A stretch of DNA of 64,000 nucleotides from assembly GCA_036365145.1 (NCBI GenBank), contig JAEOAD010000034.1:20675501-20739500 (forward strand), given 5' to 3'. The stretch comes from Orientallactaga sibirica (lineage: Eukaryota > Chordata > Mammalia > Rodentia > Dipodidae). Of this stretch, positions 11,930 to 23,999 are shown one piece after another (positions within the stretch are counted from its first letter, which is position 1; every line of letters starts with the position of its first letter). The notes beneath the pieces were generated by a model that worked only from the letters and a program-made list of their open reading frames with translations, searched no databases and was not told the origin of the DNA. The position numbers were made by a program, and so were the translations under genes.

Positions 11930-12985
11930 AATATTTCTATCAGAGCAAAAAGAACCCTGTGTCCCTCTGCAAGAAATCTCAGTGCCTTTGACATTTAGAA
12001 ATGACTTGTGTGTTTCCTTCTCTATAATTTGTCTGTTATAAATCTCAATAAATAAAAATAAAATAAGGTTTGAGCGTATACTATGTACTTTCTGATTCTG
12101 GATTCTTTAACAATGCATAATGTTTTTATAACAAGATATATTCATAATGTTACACTGTAATATTTATTGTATGGATACACTATAATTTTGTTATCAACAC
12201 ATCAATCAATAGCGTTTAGGTCAGTTTCCATAAAAAGCAATTATAAAAAAAAAAAAAGCTGTATGACCACTGAAGTACAAATCCTTCTGTGGGCATGTGT
12301 TTACATTTCTCTAGGCTAACTACCTAGAGGTGGATTGGTTGGATCATATGGTGTGCTTAACTTTGTAAGAAATGTCTAAACTGATTTTCAAAACATTATG
12401 CATTTCTACTAGCAACATTTGCTGTATTAAACTTCTCACCAAAACTTGCTGTTTGTCTTTTTAATTATAGTCATTATAATATTTGCTCAGTGATATCACC
12501 CTGTGGTGTTAGTTTGTATTTCTCTGATGTCTGATCATTCTGAACAAATTGCCATAAGCTTATTGAATATGTGTGCTGTTTTTTGTAAATTACCTGTGAA
12601 TTCTTTCTGGTCATTTTATTGCACAATTTATCTTTGACATGTGAAAGTTTTTTATGTTTTCTAGGTACAAATCTTGTCAGGTTTACATACTGAAATATTT
12701 CCTCCTAGTTTATAATTTGCCTTTCCATTTTCACAGCAATATCTTTTGAAGAACAGAGATGTTGAAATTTCAATAAATTTTAATTTATTTGTTATTTCTT
12801 TTGTGGATCAAACTTTTTGTATAATATATAAGATTTATTTTCCTAAGGTAGTTGAGATTTTATTTCAAAGTTTCATTCTAAAATTCTTGGAGTTATTACA
12901 TTCAATTCATTGTTTCTGCTTGAATATCTAGTCAGTCCAACATCATTTGTTGAAAATCTAGTATTTGCCATGAGCAAATTTCAAA
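11930..12985 (-). repeat. Ancient L1 (L1M-type), ORF2 3' part and 3' UTR, antisense
   Basis: Reading the plus strand gives the familiar antisense L1 order: 'ttctttaacaatgcataatg', 'tggattggttggatcatatg', 'attatagtcattataa', 'gtttgtatttctctgatgtc', and at the end 'ccaacatcatttgttgaaaa'. No open ORF2 remains. The divergence suggests a pre-rodent insertion. Confidence 0.8.
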
Positions 12986-14079
12986 GATATATTCCAACCA
13001 GCCAGGCTAAGAGTGGTTGGGTCAACAGTGAAGTAAGTTTTCAAAGATTTCTACCTGTCATTTGCATGAGACAAAACCTCAAAGCTTGCAAACATTAAGG
13101 AAAAAATGTTTTCCAGCCTTTAAAATAGTATAGCAAAGACAAAAGATTTTAGATCTCCTAAGCAGAACACAAGATCTGCACTTTCCAATGTTTTAATGTT
13201 AATACATTAAACAACTCTTATAACACACATAGCCACTTAATGCAATTAAGTTTAGAATTGCCCTCCTCTATGCAATGCTACAACAAAAAGTACTAGACCA
13301 TGAGCAATTGGAAGCCATGCTTCATTGTGACCAAAAACAATATATGCCTCAGGGCAGTTTAGTCATGAATTAAGCATTGCAAATATGATATTTCTTTTGT
13401 TGTTTGATATGACTGTTTAAATGCTTTTGTGCTATACTGAGTGTCTAGCTGACACTAGATGATCCTTTTACTGCAGCCCTTAAGCTGGTCAGTCTGAGGA
13501 TCTAGTTCTACATGTCATGGTCATTTCTTCAGAGGTCATCAGAAGCCTTTGATCGTAACTCATGGGGTTATTTTTGTGCAAGTAAGAGTCAGTCCTTGAG
13601 TCTTCTCCAAACACTCATTACCAAACTTGGGATGAGTTCATAGGAACTCACCACTGGACATTAAACGATTCCTTCAGCATTTTAGGATTTGGAACCACAT
13701 TCTTTGCCCATGGAAAATTTTAGTGAAAATTAGATTATGGCTGGAAACACTGGCTAACTAGATGAAAGGGAAATTAGTGTATTTAATAAATACTTAGCTT
13801 TGTGGCTTATAGCTACAGGCTACGTTTCATCTTCTATCAAAAAGAGGGAAAGAATTAAACTCTTCCAAAGCCTCACCAAAGCTAACCTCAGAGCACAGGT
13901 GTATATTTGTGGTCCATATGCAAATGAAAAAAATGAAGTTGCAAGGAAATGCACAAGAAAATGTTCTAAAACAACCTCAATAGTGAAATTAATGCCACAC
14001 AAATTTTTATATTTTACAACTTGTCTAAATTTAGTATGTTATTCCCAAGAGTGGGTACTTTATTGGAATTAGTGAAGAA
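12986..14079. other. Unique non-coding stretch
   Basis: AT-rich unique sequence. A 90-codon plus frame at 13800-14072 has no recognisable domain. Confidence 0.5.
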
Positions 14080-14305
14080 TTTGGCATCCAGCAGGTCTGA
14101 CTTCAAGTGCTGGCTTTGATATTTTAGCTGACTTACTTTACTTAGTTTATTTTTCTTATCAGAAGAACCTTATTCATTTTTTTCCAGTAAAATGTGAATA
14201 GCACTTTTCATAGCACTATGTTGGAGGATAAATACAGCATATAAGTGAAATGCTTACCATGACATTTAATATGAAGTTCCTCAGTAAATATAATTTTCTA
14301 CCTAG
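14080..14305 (+). repeat. MIR SINE
   Basis: 'caggtctgacttcaagtgct', 'ggctttgatattttagctga', 'gtgaatagcacttttcatag', 'aagtgaaatgcttaccatga' and 'cctcagtaaatataa' follow MIR order. Confidence 0.65.
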
Positions 14306-14784
14306 TTTTTCTTTATCTCATGAGGTAAATCATATTGCCATCATTGTTATTTATGCATATTATCATTTTATGTAAAATCAAATATTAAATTGCCAGAAAT
14401 ACCTACTAAGTACATGTCACAAAATATAACCCTATTGTTGCCTAGGTCCTACTATAATATGCTTCCTTCCAAGTGCATTAGGACTCACTGCACAAGGTCA
14501 AACATGAGTACCTCCATATACCAGCTCATATATAGATATTCTCCATGTACAGAAGAAGGAAATACAATTATATTTCATAAAACAAAAAAATTATAAGGAT
14601 GTAATGTCTAAATTGAAGTTGAAAGAAAGGAATATATAAAAAGCATAATTTAAAAAATTTTTCAAGCATATTCCATTTGTAATACTACTAGAACAATTCT
14701 AAACTGAGTCTTACTAGTTTCTTCTATTAGCAAAGCTAAATGCATATTAACTCATTTCTGAATTCATTCATAAAAATTAGAAAT
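14306..14784. other. AT-rich unique stretch
   Basis: Very AT-rich, with no repeat body or gene recognised. Confidence 0.45.
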
Positions 14785-15085
14785 GGGCTGGAGAGATGAC
14801 TCAGTAGTTAAGAGCACTTCCCCCTCAGACAAAAGAGACTGAGAGGTCCTAAGACCCCAAATTCAATTCTCCAGTATGCATACAAACAGCTGAATGTCAT
14901 GGCTGCACACATATGTAATAACAGTTATGCAGGGAATAGAAACAGATGAAATATTAAGACTCTTGAAAACAGCAGACTCCAGAATCAGTGAGACACTATC
15001 TCAAGTAAACACATGAATTACTGATGGTGAGGGTACTCTACATTTTCCTCAGGCCTCTGCATGTGTACACATGGGGTTGCATCTG

Positions 15086-15129
<44 letters not shown>
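14785..15129 (+). repeat. RSINE1/B4-like SINE ending in (AC)n
   Basis: The head 'gggctggagagatgactcag' is followed by a B-box-like 'caattctccagtatgcatac', then 'gcagactccagaatcagtga' and 'tcaggcctctgcatgtgtac'. It runs into a (AC)n repeat at about 15089-15129. This composite order fits RSINE1/B4. Confidence 0.72.
15089..15129. repeat. (AC)n microsatellite
   Basis: About twenty perfect AC units at the 3' end of the RSINE1-like copy. A frame reading through it (THTHTH) is an artefact. Confidence 0.97.
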
Positions 15130-15135
<6 letters not shown>

Positions 15136-15214
15136 AATACCATATTCAAATAAAAAGAGAAACAAATTCCATAAAATAATACAACATAATCCTTGGGTTC
15201 CCTGGAAAATGTTT

Positions 15215-15302
15215 TTTGCTCAGATAGATGGTACAGATAGGCTGGATGTAGACAACATGCTTAGAAACCAAGTTCGATGCCCAGCACCAAAAATAAAGCA
15301 AA
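15215..15302 (+). repeat. ID-like SINE, degenerate
   Basis: 'gctcagatagatggtacaga', 'acaacatgcttagaaacca' and 'gttcgatgcccagcaccaaa' match the order of an alanine-tRNA-derived ID head followed by an A-rich tail. Confidence 0.5.
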
Positions 15303-15412
15303 GGACTATGCATTGTGTACATGGGTTAGCTATCTCCCTAAGTAATTCCAATATCTGGGTATAAAAAATGATAACTAGCAAGGAAGTATTCAATTTCCAA
15401 AATGATCCTTTG

Positions 15413-15413
<1 letters not shown>

Positions 15414-15450
<37 letters not shown>
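15414..15450. repeat. (TG)n microsatellite
   Basis: About eighteen TG units, directly next to the ID-like element that follows. Confidence 0.97.
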
Positions 15451-15452
<2 letters not shown>

Positions 15453-15512
15453 TGCTGGGGATCAAACCAATAGCTCACACATGCTGGTAAGCACTCTGCC
15501 ATACATCCCCAA
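15451..15512 (-). repeat. ID-like SINE
   Basis: 'attgctggggatcaaaccaa', 'agctcacacatgctggtaag' and 'cactctgccatacatcccca' are the reverse complement of the ID consensus. Confidence 0.72.
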
Positions 15513-16920
15513 TATAAGCACAGAAAATCTAACCTCATGATTTCCCCAGGTACCTACAAAATATTATTTAATTTGTTAAAATATCATTAAATAATTTTTA
15601 GGAATAATCCCTTGAGTGAAACAAAATAATGTTTTATGAAGTTACCTCTAATAAAGCCTACCAGTTGGGCTAGGTGTTAAAAGAAGCATGTGAAATGAAG
15701 AGACAGATTGCTAAATGAAAGTCCTTAGATGCAGGTATGGTGTTATAGAAAGAGAGATTCATCTTTGTACAAGTATTATTCTTAACATGTACTTGTGATA
15801 ATGAAGAGAAACAAGAAGAATTGGAATATATTTATTATTGATTACTTCTCCTAGACACTAAGTCTAATACATGTAGGATCTCATCAAATTTTCCCAATAG
15901 TTAGGTAGGTCATATATCATATTTTGGATGTTATCATTTGATAGAAAAAAATAAATACTGAAATATTAAAATCACCCAGTAAGCATAGGTCACAGAATAC
16001 AACCCTATTCCTATCCAGGTCCAATGTTCATATACTATCTTCTACCTGCATTAGGTCTCTCACATAAGGTCAGATATGAACACAGCTCAAATACAGTATT
16101 CTTAATATGCAGATGATGGAAACATGACTTCAGTTTAGAAATTAAAGAAAGGTTCACAAGGTCTAAGTATCTAAACTGAGCTGGAAAGTAAAGAAATACA
16201 TAAAGGCATGATTTTAAATTTTCTAAGTGTGTTCCAAAGAGCAAATCCAGGTGAGATCATAGATTCTGAACTTCAACCAAGAAAATTCTAAATTCATTGG
16301 CTGGACTGGAGTTCCCAGGGATATTCCAAAGCTGTCAAATAAAAATCATTATCACTAAAGGAAACATTGCTTTAGTAGAAAATTAATCTGTTAAAAGGTA
16401 AGAGGAGAATACTTCACATAAACAATATATTTCTAGTGACTTGTAATAAACAGTCTTTCAAGTTTTGCCTCTCCACAGAAATAGCTGTCTTTCCATTCAA
16501 ATATGTTGGCAGTAACATCAAGGACCCCACCAAAGAAAGGGACAGTCCAGGCCTCATTATGCTGTGATTTCAATTAAACGTCATAAGGAAAAGAAAGAGT
16601 TGACAGCAAATAGGTTACAGAAACAGGAAAACATTCACCACTGGGCAGGAGATCAGCTTTTGTGTTCTGTCTTATGGCTAGCCAGCCAAGGAACCTACAA
16701 CTTGTTGACAATTTGAGGCACACTGCCTGTGAGAGCAGGCTGTGGTGAAGAACGGTCCCTAGTACTTGAGACTCTCCTCTCCTGCTAAAGCCCATGGCCA
16801 TCACAAACTCAAGCATCAGCTTCCCAGCATGGAGTAGCATTTGTCCAATGAAAGGCTTATTATTCTTTTAAAATTCTTTCTTCTGTTTTCCTCAGTGTAC
16901 AAGTAAGGAAAGATCAATGA
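15513..16920. other. Unique non-coding stretch
   Basis: No gene recognised. Some MIR-like words appear near 15840-16030, but too weak to call. Confidence 0.5.
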
Positions 16921-16924
16921 ACAA

Positions 16925-17236
16925 GAATAACCAGATATCCAGAGACACAGAGGCTCCCAAAACCTCATCACTGAAGCAGAACTAAAATGACCCCAATGTG
17001 GCTCAGGGAAACTCGCGGAAGAGGGGGCGGAAAGATTGTTAGAGTCACAAGTTGGGGCTTTATGCACAGAGACTGGGGCTACCCCCCAGAACTCTTGACT
17101 AACCTCACAATGCATGACCCACATTCCCCATTGATGAGGGTCCCTTTGAAAGTGGAAGGACAGGGAGGAGGACAATGGAACCAATACTATGAATGTAAAA
17201 TCAGAATAATATAAATAAAAATATATATTAAAAAAA
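16925..17236 (+). repeat. L1 3' UTR end
   Basis: It carries the block shared with the longer copies in this window: 'ccagatatccagagacacag', 'aaatgaccccaatgtggctc', 'gttagagtcacaagttgggg' and 'aatgcatgacccacattccc', then 'atgaatgtaaaatcagaata' and an A-rich end. The minus-strand frame of 122 codons across it recurs in the other copies (see findings). Confidence 0.8.
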
Positions 17237-17537
17237 AGAATAACTAGAGAGTGATGAAAGTGAACCTAAAGAAGAGGAGATTAAAGAAATAAGATGCCAA
17301 AGAGGGAACAGGTTTCTTTGACTTACTGTAAGAAGAAAGAAAACAAGGTATAAATAATTCAAGCCAAGTAGAATGCTAGGTTTCTGAAGAGAATACATGT
17401 CTGTGTGTTATACAGAGAGAACTAAAACGCAGGGAGGGCACTAACCAGGAGACAATGCTAGACTGCACTCTGCTGTGTTGCCATGGGGACATGACTAGCA
17501 TCAGGGTCCCTGTACCCTGATATGGAAAAACCATAGC
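17237..17537. other. Unique spacer
   Basis: No gene or repeat recognised. Confidence 0.45.
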
Positions 17538-17735
17538 CAAGTGGTTAAAGTCAGAGAGAATTGAATAGAAATCATCTTACCACCTAGGCACAAGTATGCA
17601 ACTATCTTAAACATATATACCCATGTCTAAGAATAGCACTCCTTACCCTATATCATCTGGATAAACATTCTATAACATCATGCAGTCGTTAGTGCAGTGT
17701 CCAACCCACAGCAACCACCAACTTAATAATCATTT
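17538..17735 (+). repeat. MIR SINE
   Basis: 'agtggttaaagtcagagaga', 'gcacaagtatgcaactatct', 'atctggataaacattctata' and 'gttagtgcagtgtccaaccc' follow the MIR order. Confidence 0.55.
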
Positions 17736-17952
17736 ATAAACTTATTTTGGGAGGGTAGATGTTTCTTTGATTTATGTGAGAGTTTTACTGTTACCCATAG
17801 ATTTTTTTACTTCAAAATGAATTTCTAAATTACCTAAATTTCTGTATGCCAACTAAAACAAATTAAAAAATTAAAATGAATAGATTCCCAATTGTGTCTC
17901 TGAGTGCACAAGTGGAACCAGCAAGTAGGTGTCAAAAAAAAAAAAAAAAAAA

Positions 17953-19432
17953 GCAACCAGAACCAGGGTCATAGAGACAGTCACAAAGAATATTCACAAC
18001 ACACCAAAGCAGAAATCATTCTCAGTGAGCTCGCCCAATCACAGAAAGATAATTGTCACATGGTCTCACTCATCTATGGCTCCTAATCTGAATTAACCCA
18101 AGATGCTGTCATACCTAATAAGTACCTTGAGGACCAGACAATAGGGAGGGTAAGACAGGAGGGCAGGGTAGGGGTGGGGGGAGCATATGGGTGAGGGGAC
18201 ACATATAGGAACCCAAATGGAAATGGTACCATAAAATCCTATATTCTGAGCAACAGGCTAAAACACTGATCCTTCAGCAGGCCCGTAGAGGGAACACCTG
18301 AAACACAAGGGCCCTGGAGAGGACATCATAAAGAATAACATTAACCTTTTCCTGTCTCTCTCTCTCTGTCTCTCTTTCTCTCTCCCTTTCCTCTCTGTGC
18401 TCCCATTCTCCTTTATATTTCCTATCTTTTTCTCCCTTCATCTTCCTTAGCTCTTACTTCTAACTCCCAGTACCAGCATGCAGTTAAATTTCACAATGAG
18501 CTGTTGATCAGAGAGACCTACAAGGTTTCCCAAAAGAAGACAGATTTCTTTCAGAGTTCTTGATGGCCCGCCAAAGGTTAATGGTAAGACCCTACTGCCA
18601 AAGACACCATATGCTGTTGGGACGGAACATGGAATAACCTGGTTGGAATCTGGAAGAGGGTCAGTATCCAGACAGTTAGCTCATCTAGTGCCAGAGGGTG
18701 CTGCATGAGCAACTGGGGAAAATGACTGACATCCGTCCAAACAACTCGCAGTCTAAACTGCTCAGCAGTAAACAACCTGATGTGATGCTCAAACAAGTGC
18801 AATAGTGGCACACAGCTATGATGGGTAACCAACTGCTCTTGATTTGGCTAACAGATCCACTCAGTGGAATGCAACTCATAGCTGGAACTGGGAAATAAGT
18901 CAAAACCATGTACAAAAAATGAGCCCATTCTCCAATATCAAGCTCCCACCAATTGTGGGCTATAAGAGGGCCTGTGCATATAAAATTCTCTCTAAAATAA
19001 CAATGGGAGGCTCAGCCTATCACACCTTATCAGGGCCCCAGCTGAAACCATAGAGTAACAGGGGAAATGGGCAAGAGTGCAGCTTTCTTGGTGAACCTGA
19101 CAGTACAATAAGGCTGAACACTCAACTCCTACTAAGCCAGATATCCAGAGACACAGAGGCTCACAAGACCTCATCACTGAAGTAGAACTAAAATGAACCC
19201 AACATGGCTCAGGAAAATTTGTGGAAGAGGGGGTGGAAAGAGTGTTAGAGCCACAAGTTGGGTCATTATGCACAGAGACTTTGCCTCTCTCCATAACTGT
19301 TGGCTACCCCCATAATGCACCACCCACATTCTCCAATGAGGAGGGTCCCTTCAGAGTGGGGAGGACAGGGAGGAGGCTACCAGATGCACCAACATGAATG
19401 TAAAATTAAAACAAATAAAAAATTTTAAAAAG
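17953..19432 (+). repeat. L1 3' end (long 3' UTR copy)
   Basis: The most complete L1 3' UTR here. It starts near an A-run at 17935-17952. Then come 'gataattgtcacatggtctc', a polypyrimidine tract at about 18352-18400, 'gtaaccaactgctcttgatt' (the rodent Lx 3' UTR motif), 'actcagtggaatgcaactca' and 'gatatccagagacacagagg'. It ends 'catgaatgtaaaattaaaac' with an A-rich tail. No ORF2 is left, so the copy is 5' truncated and dead. Confidence 0.8.
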
Positions 19433-19436
19433 AAAA

Positions 19437-19757
19437 TGACATCTAGAACCTGCTGAGAGAACAACACTCGAGTAGACTTAGAACACATTCACCACAGCTC
19501 AAGGAATTTTGTGGAAGAGTAGGTGGAAAGAATGTAAGAGCCACATAGTGGAAGTGAATATCCAAAGGCATTACCCCCCCCCCACACACACACACACAAT
19601 GACTGACTGGTGCTCTCACATCTCATAATTCATGAACCTAGCAATCCCAGTCAGGAGGGTCCTCAGTGGAATCAGGGTGGGGAGGAGGGAAATAATGGTA
19701 CTAACATATGATCTATCCATACAATTTTCTGATTAATAAAAAGAAGTGTAAAAAACA
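19437..19757 (+). repeat. L1 3' UTR end, second subfamily
   Basis: 'gtggaagagtaggtggaaag', 'gaatgtaagagccacatagt', 'gactgactggtgctctcaca' and 'aattttctgattaataaaaa' match the L1 ends at 31.2-31.7 and 32.1-32.4 kb. It carries a C-run then CA-run at about 19575-19600. It directly follows the previous L1 on the same strand. Confidence 0.75.
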
Positions 19758-19766
19758 AGAGACACT

Positions 19767-19933
19767 TTTAAAAATATATTTTATTTATTTATTTCTTTAA
19801 GAGTGAGAAAGAGAATGGGCATGTCAGAGCCTCTAGTCACAGTGCCACCTTATGCATCTGGCTTATGTGGGTCCTGGGGAATTCAAGGCTTTGCAAGCAA
19901 ATACCTTAGCAGGTAAGTCATCTCTCCAGCCCA
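19767..19933 (-). repeat. DIP SINE, internally shortened
   Basis: A TTTATTTATTT tail, 'gagaatgggcatgtcagagc', 'ttatgcatctggcttatgtg' and the head complement 'catctctccagccca'. Parts of the middle are missing. Confidence 0.88.
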
Positions 19934-20165
19934 AGATATGCTTATTAAATTCTACTTATATGGTATTATAATTTTTTAAAAATTTATTATTTTTGTAGCA
20001 TGCGACATTGAAACTTTTTGAAGCACATTTAAGCAATTGTAAAAATCTAATGAACTTGATGGCTCAATCCTTTGCAATTGTTTCAGTATTTTTCATTTTG
20101 TAAACTAAAGTTATGAGTAAAGGTGCATCTCTTAAGTGATTTTATATAATAAAAATACAAAGCCT

Positions 20166-20345
20166 AGCCAGGTGTGGTGGCACACGCCTTTAATCCCAGC
20201 ACTCGGGAGGCAGAGGTAGGAGGATTGCCGAGAGTTCAAGGTCACCCTGAGACTACATAGTGAATTCCAGGTCAGTCTGAGCCAGAGTGAGACCCTACCT
20301 CGAAGAACCAAAAAAAATAAATAAATAAAAAATAAAAATAAAAAT
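20166..20345 (+). repeat. B1 SINE with long A-rich tail
   Basis: Near-consensus copy: 'cacgcctttaatcccagcac', 'tcgggaggcagaggtaggag', 'gactacatagtgaattccag', 'gagtgagaccctacctcg', then an AAAT-rich tail to about 20345. The little divergence suggests a young insertion. Confidence 0.95.
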
Positions 20346-20377
20346 AACCCTAAAAAAATTAACAAAGAAGACCAGAG

Positions 20378-20545
20378 GCTTGGATATGGCTCCATGGGTA
20401 ACAGTGCTTGCTATACAATCTTGAGGATCTGAATCTGATCCCCAGCATGCATAGCCATGCACATGCCTATAAGCTCAGTGCTGAGACAGAGACAGGAGGA
20501 TCTCTGTGGCTTCCTAGCCAGCCAGTTTAAAGAATCACAATTTGG
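20378..20545 (+). repeat. B3/B4-like SINE
   Basis: 'ggcttggatatggctccatg', 'ctgatccccagcatgcatag', 'gacaggaggatctctgtggc' and 'ttcctagccagccagttta' follow the B2-superfamily B3/B4 order. Confidence 0.6.
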
Positions 20546-20559
20546 AGTTTTTAAACAAG

Positions 20560-21715
20560 CTCAAGGACATGTAAGAAACAGATATAAGACAAAGCTGTGC
20601 ATTTTAAATTAGTAAAAGGGAAAAGAAAATGCTATTATCAACATAGTTTTCCATAAAAATAATGGACTGAAACTTTAAATGGGAATGTTTTACATCAAAG
20701 AGAATATAAGATGATTTTTTTTTTTTTTGACAAGGAGATAAGAGGTAGATTTCTGAGAAAATTCAGCAACTTCTTTTCTTTCAAAAGTCAATACAACATA
20801 AAAACCATTGATACAACTGCACCAAAATTAAAAATTTCTCTCTTCCATAACATACCATAAAACACAAGAAGGGAAACATGGCAAGCTTAGAGAGAGAGAG
20901 GAAAAAGAAAAAAAAAACCTGCACAGATTCTAATCCTGAATAGGCAGGGAAATTACCTATCACTTTAAACAGGCAAATTATATAACTTAAACTCTGGCCA
21001 ATGATATGAGCAGACAGTGGAAACATGGCAGTGAGCACATGAAAAGATCATTACCTTCACGAGTAATGAAGGAAATCCAAATTAAACAACAAGGAGCAAT
21101 ATTTTACACTGAATAATTTGACAGGCATCATAGACTCTGCCATTACCAAATGTAGGCAAAGAAATAAGCTAACAGAGCTCTCAGACCCTGCTGGTAGGAG
21201 TGTACAATAATCACATAGGAGAATAATTTGAATATAGATAGTGACATTTATAATGAGCATAACCAGACTTAAATCATACTTCACAAAATAGCCTTGTATA
21301 TGCACCATTCTAGCATTGTCTATAATGGAGAAAAAATATGAATAATTATTATGTACTAACCAGCAAAAGGGGAAATGAACTATATCTTTATCTAACTTTC
21401 TACAATACAAAATATTGAAATAAATTAATTAAATCTCTGTATAAAGACATGAATTGATCTCAAAAACTTATTTATGAGGATAAAAGTGGAAGAAAGGGAG
21501 CTGTTAAACAATGCACAATATGAAATCATTGTGTAAAATAATTTTAAAATATCAGTATGTATTTCTTAAGACTATATCTCATAATAAACATAAATAGGAA
21601 GGGCTTCAGTGGTGCATATCAAAATTGTTGCTAATGGTGGCCTGTAGGGTAGGGAGTATTTATTAGGGACAAGACAAAAGAGTTTTGACATTGACTGTGA
21701 TCTCTCTCTAGATAT
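20560..21715. other. Unique AT-rich stretch
   Basis: No gene. The part at about 21040-21600 ('ccagcaaaaggggaaatgaa', 'ttatgaggataaaagtggaa') has wording reminiscent of old L1 ORF2 sense sequence, but too weak to call. Confidence 0.45.
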
Positions 21716-21718
21716 ATT

Positions 21719-21866
21719 TTTTGAGGTAGGGTTTCACTCTAACCCAGGCTGACCTGGTATTCAGTATATAGTCTCAGGGTGGCCTCGAACTTATGGAGCT
21801 CCTCCTACCTCTGAGGTAGGAGTGCTGGGATTAAAGGCATGTGCCATAACACACGGCTGATCTATA
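21719..21866 (-). repeat. B1 SINE
   Basis: Reverse complement B1: 'tgaggtagggtttcactcta', 'cccaggctgacctggtattc', 'gtctcagggtggcctcgaac' and 'gtgctgggattaaaggcatg'. Confidence 0.93.
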
Positions 21867-21880
21867 TTTTTTAAATAAGC

Positions 21881-21883
<3 letters not shown>

Positions 21884-21921
<38 letters not shown>
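21884..21921. repeat. (TA)n microsatellite
   Basis: About nineteen TA units. They are followed by a duplicated 14-mer 'catatattagacaa' at 21927-21940 and 21951-21964, spaced 24 bp apart. Confidence 0.96.
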
Positions 21922-21926
<5 letters not shown>

Positions 21927-22025
21927 CATATATTAGACAACATATATCAACATATATTAGACAATAGATTTTGTTGACAATCTTCATACATGTACACAAT
22001 GCATCTTGATCATAATCTCCCATTA

Positions 22026-22259
22026 TTTTTTAAAAATATTTTATTTATTCATTTATTTGTTTGTTTGTTTATTTCAGAGAGAGAAAGAGGCAGAGACAAA
22101 GACAGAGAAAATGGGCATATCAGGGCCTCCAGCCACTGCAAAAGAACTCCAGATGCATGCACCCCCTTGTGTATCTGGCTTATGTGGGTCCTAGAGAGTT
22201 GAACTGGATCCTTTGGCTTTGCAGGCAAATGCCTAACTGCTAAGCCATCTCTCTAGCTC
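22026..22259 (-). repeat. DIP SINE, full-length
   Basis: A tail of TTTATT/TTTG repeats, 'gagaaaatgggcatatcagg', 'gaactccagatgcatgcacc', 'gtatctggcttatgtgggtc' and the head complement 'gccatctctctagc'. The target duplication 'ctcccatta' lies at 22017-22025 and 22260-22268. Confidence 0.94.
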
Positions 22260-22389
22260 CTCCCATTAGTTTTGATTGTCCCCCTATATACACCTTCTAC
22301 TGAATCCCTTCTTTTCCTGCTAGTCCCTGTTCTACTTTAAGTTTTTTCCCTCTCCTCTCAATCATCTGTGACATGTTGATGGGCCCAAT

Positions 22390-22718
22390 ATTGTACAGGT
22401 AAAGGAGGATAGCAGCAAGAAACCTTTTTTGTAGACTGTCAGCCAAGAGAGAGGCCCAAGGAAATGCCTCCTTTCCTGCCCTGGAAGGATTAGAACCCAG
22501 TCTCATTCAAGATGGCTTCAAACAACAACTCAACAGCACTTCCTGCTTCCTCATGTTTTCCAGCAGTTACCACACCTGTGGGCCAGCCCCTCCTAAATCA
22601 GCCTCTTAAGACCACCAACCAATCTGGCCCTTTACACACCAGAGTCTGATGGTGAGTCTCATTCTAATTGGATGTATGACCCATATAAGTAGCCTAACCA
22701 TTGTGTAACTCTCTCTTG
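22390..22718 (+). repeat. Candidate LTR, upstream part
   Basis: Not a recognised family. It reads like a U3 region: a CCAAT-like box 'caccaaccaatctgg' near 22614-22628, a second 'attctaattggatg', and a TATA-like 'cccatataagtagcc' near 22680-22694. An L1 inserts 30 bp further on. With 24000-24485 it would make one interrupted LTR. The start is uncertain. Confidence 0.4.
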
Positions 22719-22725
22719 GTTTCTT

Positions 22726-23998
22726 TTATATATATATTTTTTAATTTATATTATTCTGATTTTACATTCATAGTATTGGTTCCATTGTCCTCCTCCCTGT
22801 CCTCCCTCTTCCAAAGGGACCCTCATCAATGGGGAATGTGGGTCATGCATTGTGGGGGTAGTCAAGGGTTCTGGGGGGGTAGGCCCCAGTCTCTGTGCAT
22901 AATGCCCCAACTTGTGACTCTAACAATCTTTCCACCCTCTCTTCTGCAAGTTTCCCTGAGCCACATTGGGGTCATTTTAGTTCTGCTTCAGTGATGAGGT
23001 TTTGGGAGCCTCTGTGTCTCTGGATATCTGGCTTAGTTGGAGTTGGATGTTCTCTGTGTTTATCTCTTTCAGCCTCTTTCTGGTGTCGTGATCACCATGA
23101 TCACTGTATTCTTGCCCTTCCCCTACATTGTTCTATGGTTTCAGCTGGGGCCCTGGTGAGGTGTGATTAGCTGATCCTCCCTGTCCACCTGAAAAAAGAT
23201 AAGCAAATTCTCCAATGGAGAGAAAAGGTAGTACTAGATAGAAGGGATGACCATATATGTTTTGGAGGGAATTTTATATGTGTTGGCTCTCTTCTAGCCC
23301 ACATTTGGTGGTATCTTGATCTTGGAGACTGAGCTCATTTTTTGTACCTGGTTTTGACTTATTTCCCAGTTCCAGCAATGAGTTCCATTCCACTGAGTGG
23401 ATCTATTAGCCAAATCAAGAGCAGTTGGTTACCCACCGTGGGTGTTTGCCACTACTGCACTTGTATGAGCATTACATCAAGTTGTTTCCTGCTGGATATC
23501 TTAGAATGCAAGTTGTTTGGACCAATGTCGGACATTTTCCCTCAGTTGCTCGTGTAGCACCCTCTGGTACTAGACTAGCTAACTGTCTGGGGACTGACTC
23601 TCTTCCAGATTCTGGCCAGGTCTCTCTGTGTTTGGTCTCACACACATATGCTGTCTTCAACAGTAGGGTCTTACCATTAATTTTTGGTGAGTCACCAAGA
23701 ACTCTGACAGAAGTTTATCTTTTTTGGGAAAACTTGTAGGTGTCTTGGATCAACAGCTCATTTTGGAAGTTAACCCCGTGCTGGCACTGGGAGTTATAAG
23801 ACTGCACCTAGGAAGGTGAGGGAGGAAAAAGATAGATAATATAAAAGAGAAAGTGAGTATAGAGAGGAGAGGGAGAGAGAGAGAGAGAGAGAGAGAGAAG
23901 AGAAAGAGAAGCAAGACAAGATTAAGGTTGGCCTTCATGATGCTCTCTCCAGGTTCCTGTGGTTCGGGTGTTCCCTCTGTGGGCCTACTGAAGTTTCT
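22726..23998 (-). repeat. L1 3' end (long 3' UTR copy), inserted
   Basis: Reverse complement of the same 3' UTR as at 17.95-19.43 kb, running from the tail 'tttttaatttatattattct' through 'gatatctggcttagttggag', 'gagcagttggttacccaccg' and 'ttggaagttaaccccgtgct'. It ends past a polypurine tract with words matching 18262-18335. A short repeat 'gtttctt' at 22719-22725 and 23993-23999 may be its target duplication. Confidence 0.82.
23862..23898. repeat. (GA)n tract inside the L1
   Basis: A pure GA run within the polypurine part of the L1 3' UTR. The equivalent CT-rich tract is at about 18352-18400 in the plus-strand copy. Confidence 0.92.
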
Positions 23999-23999
23999 T

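Noticed and set aside
15071..15538. Histidine-threonine repeat proteins
   Set aside because: Translations of CA/TG microsatellites next to SINEs.
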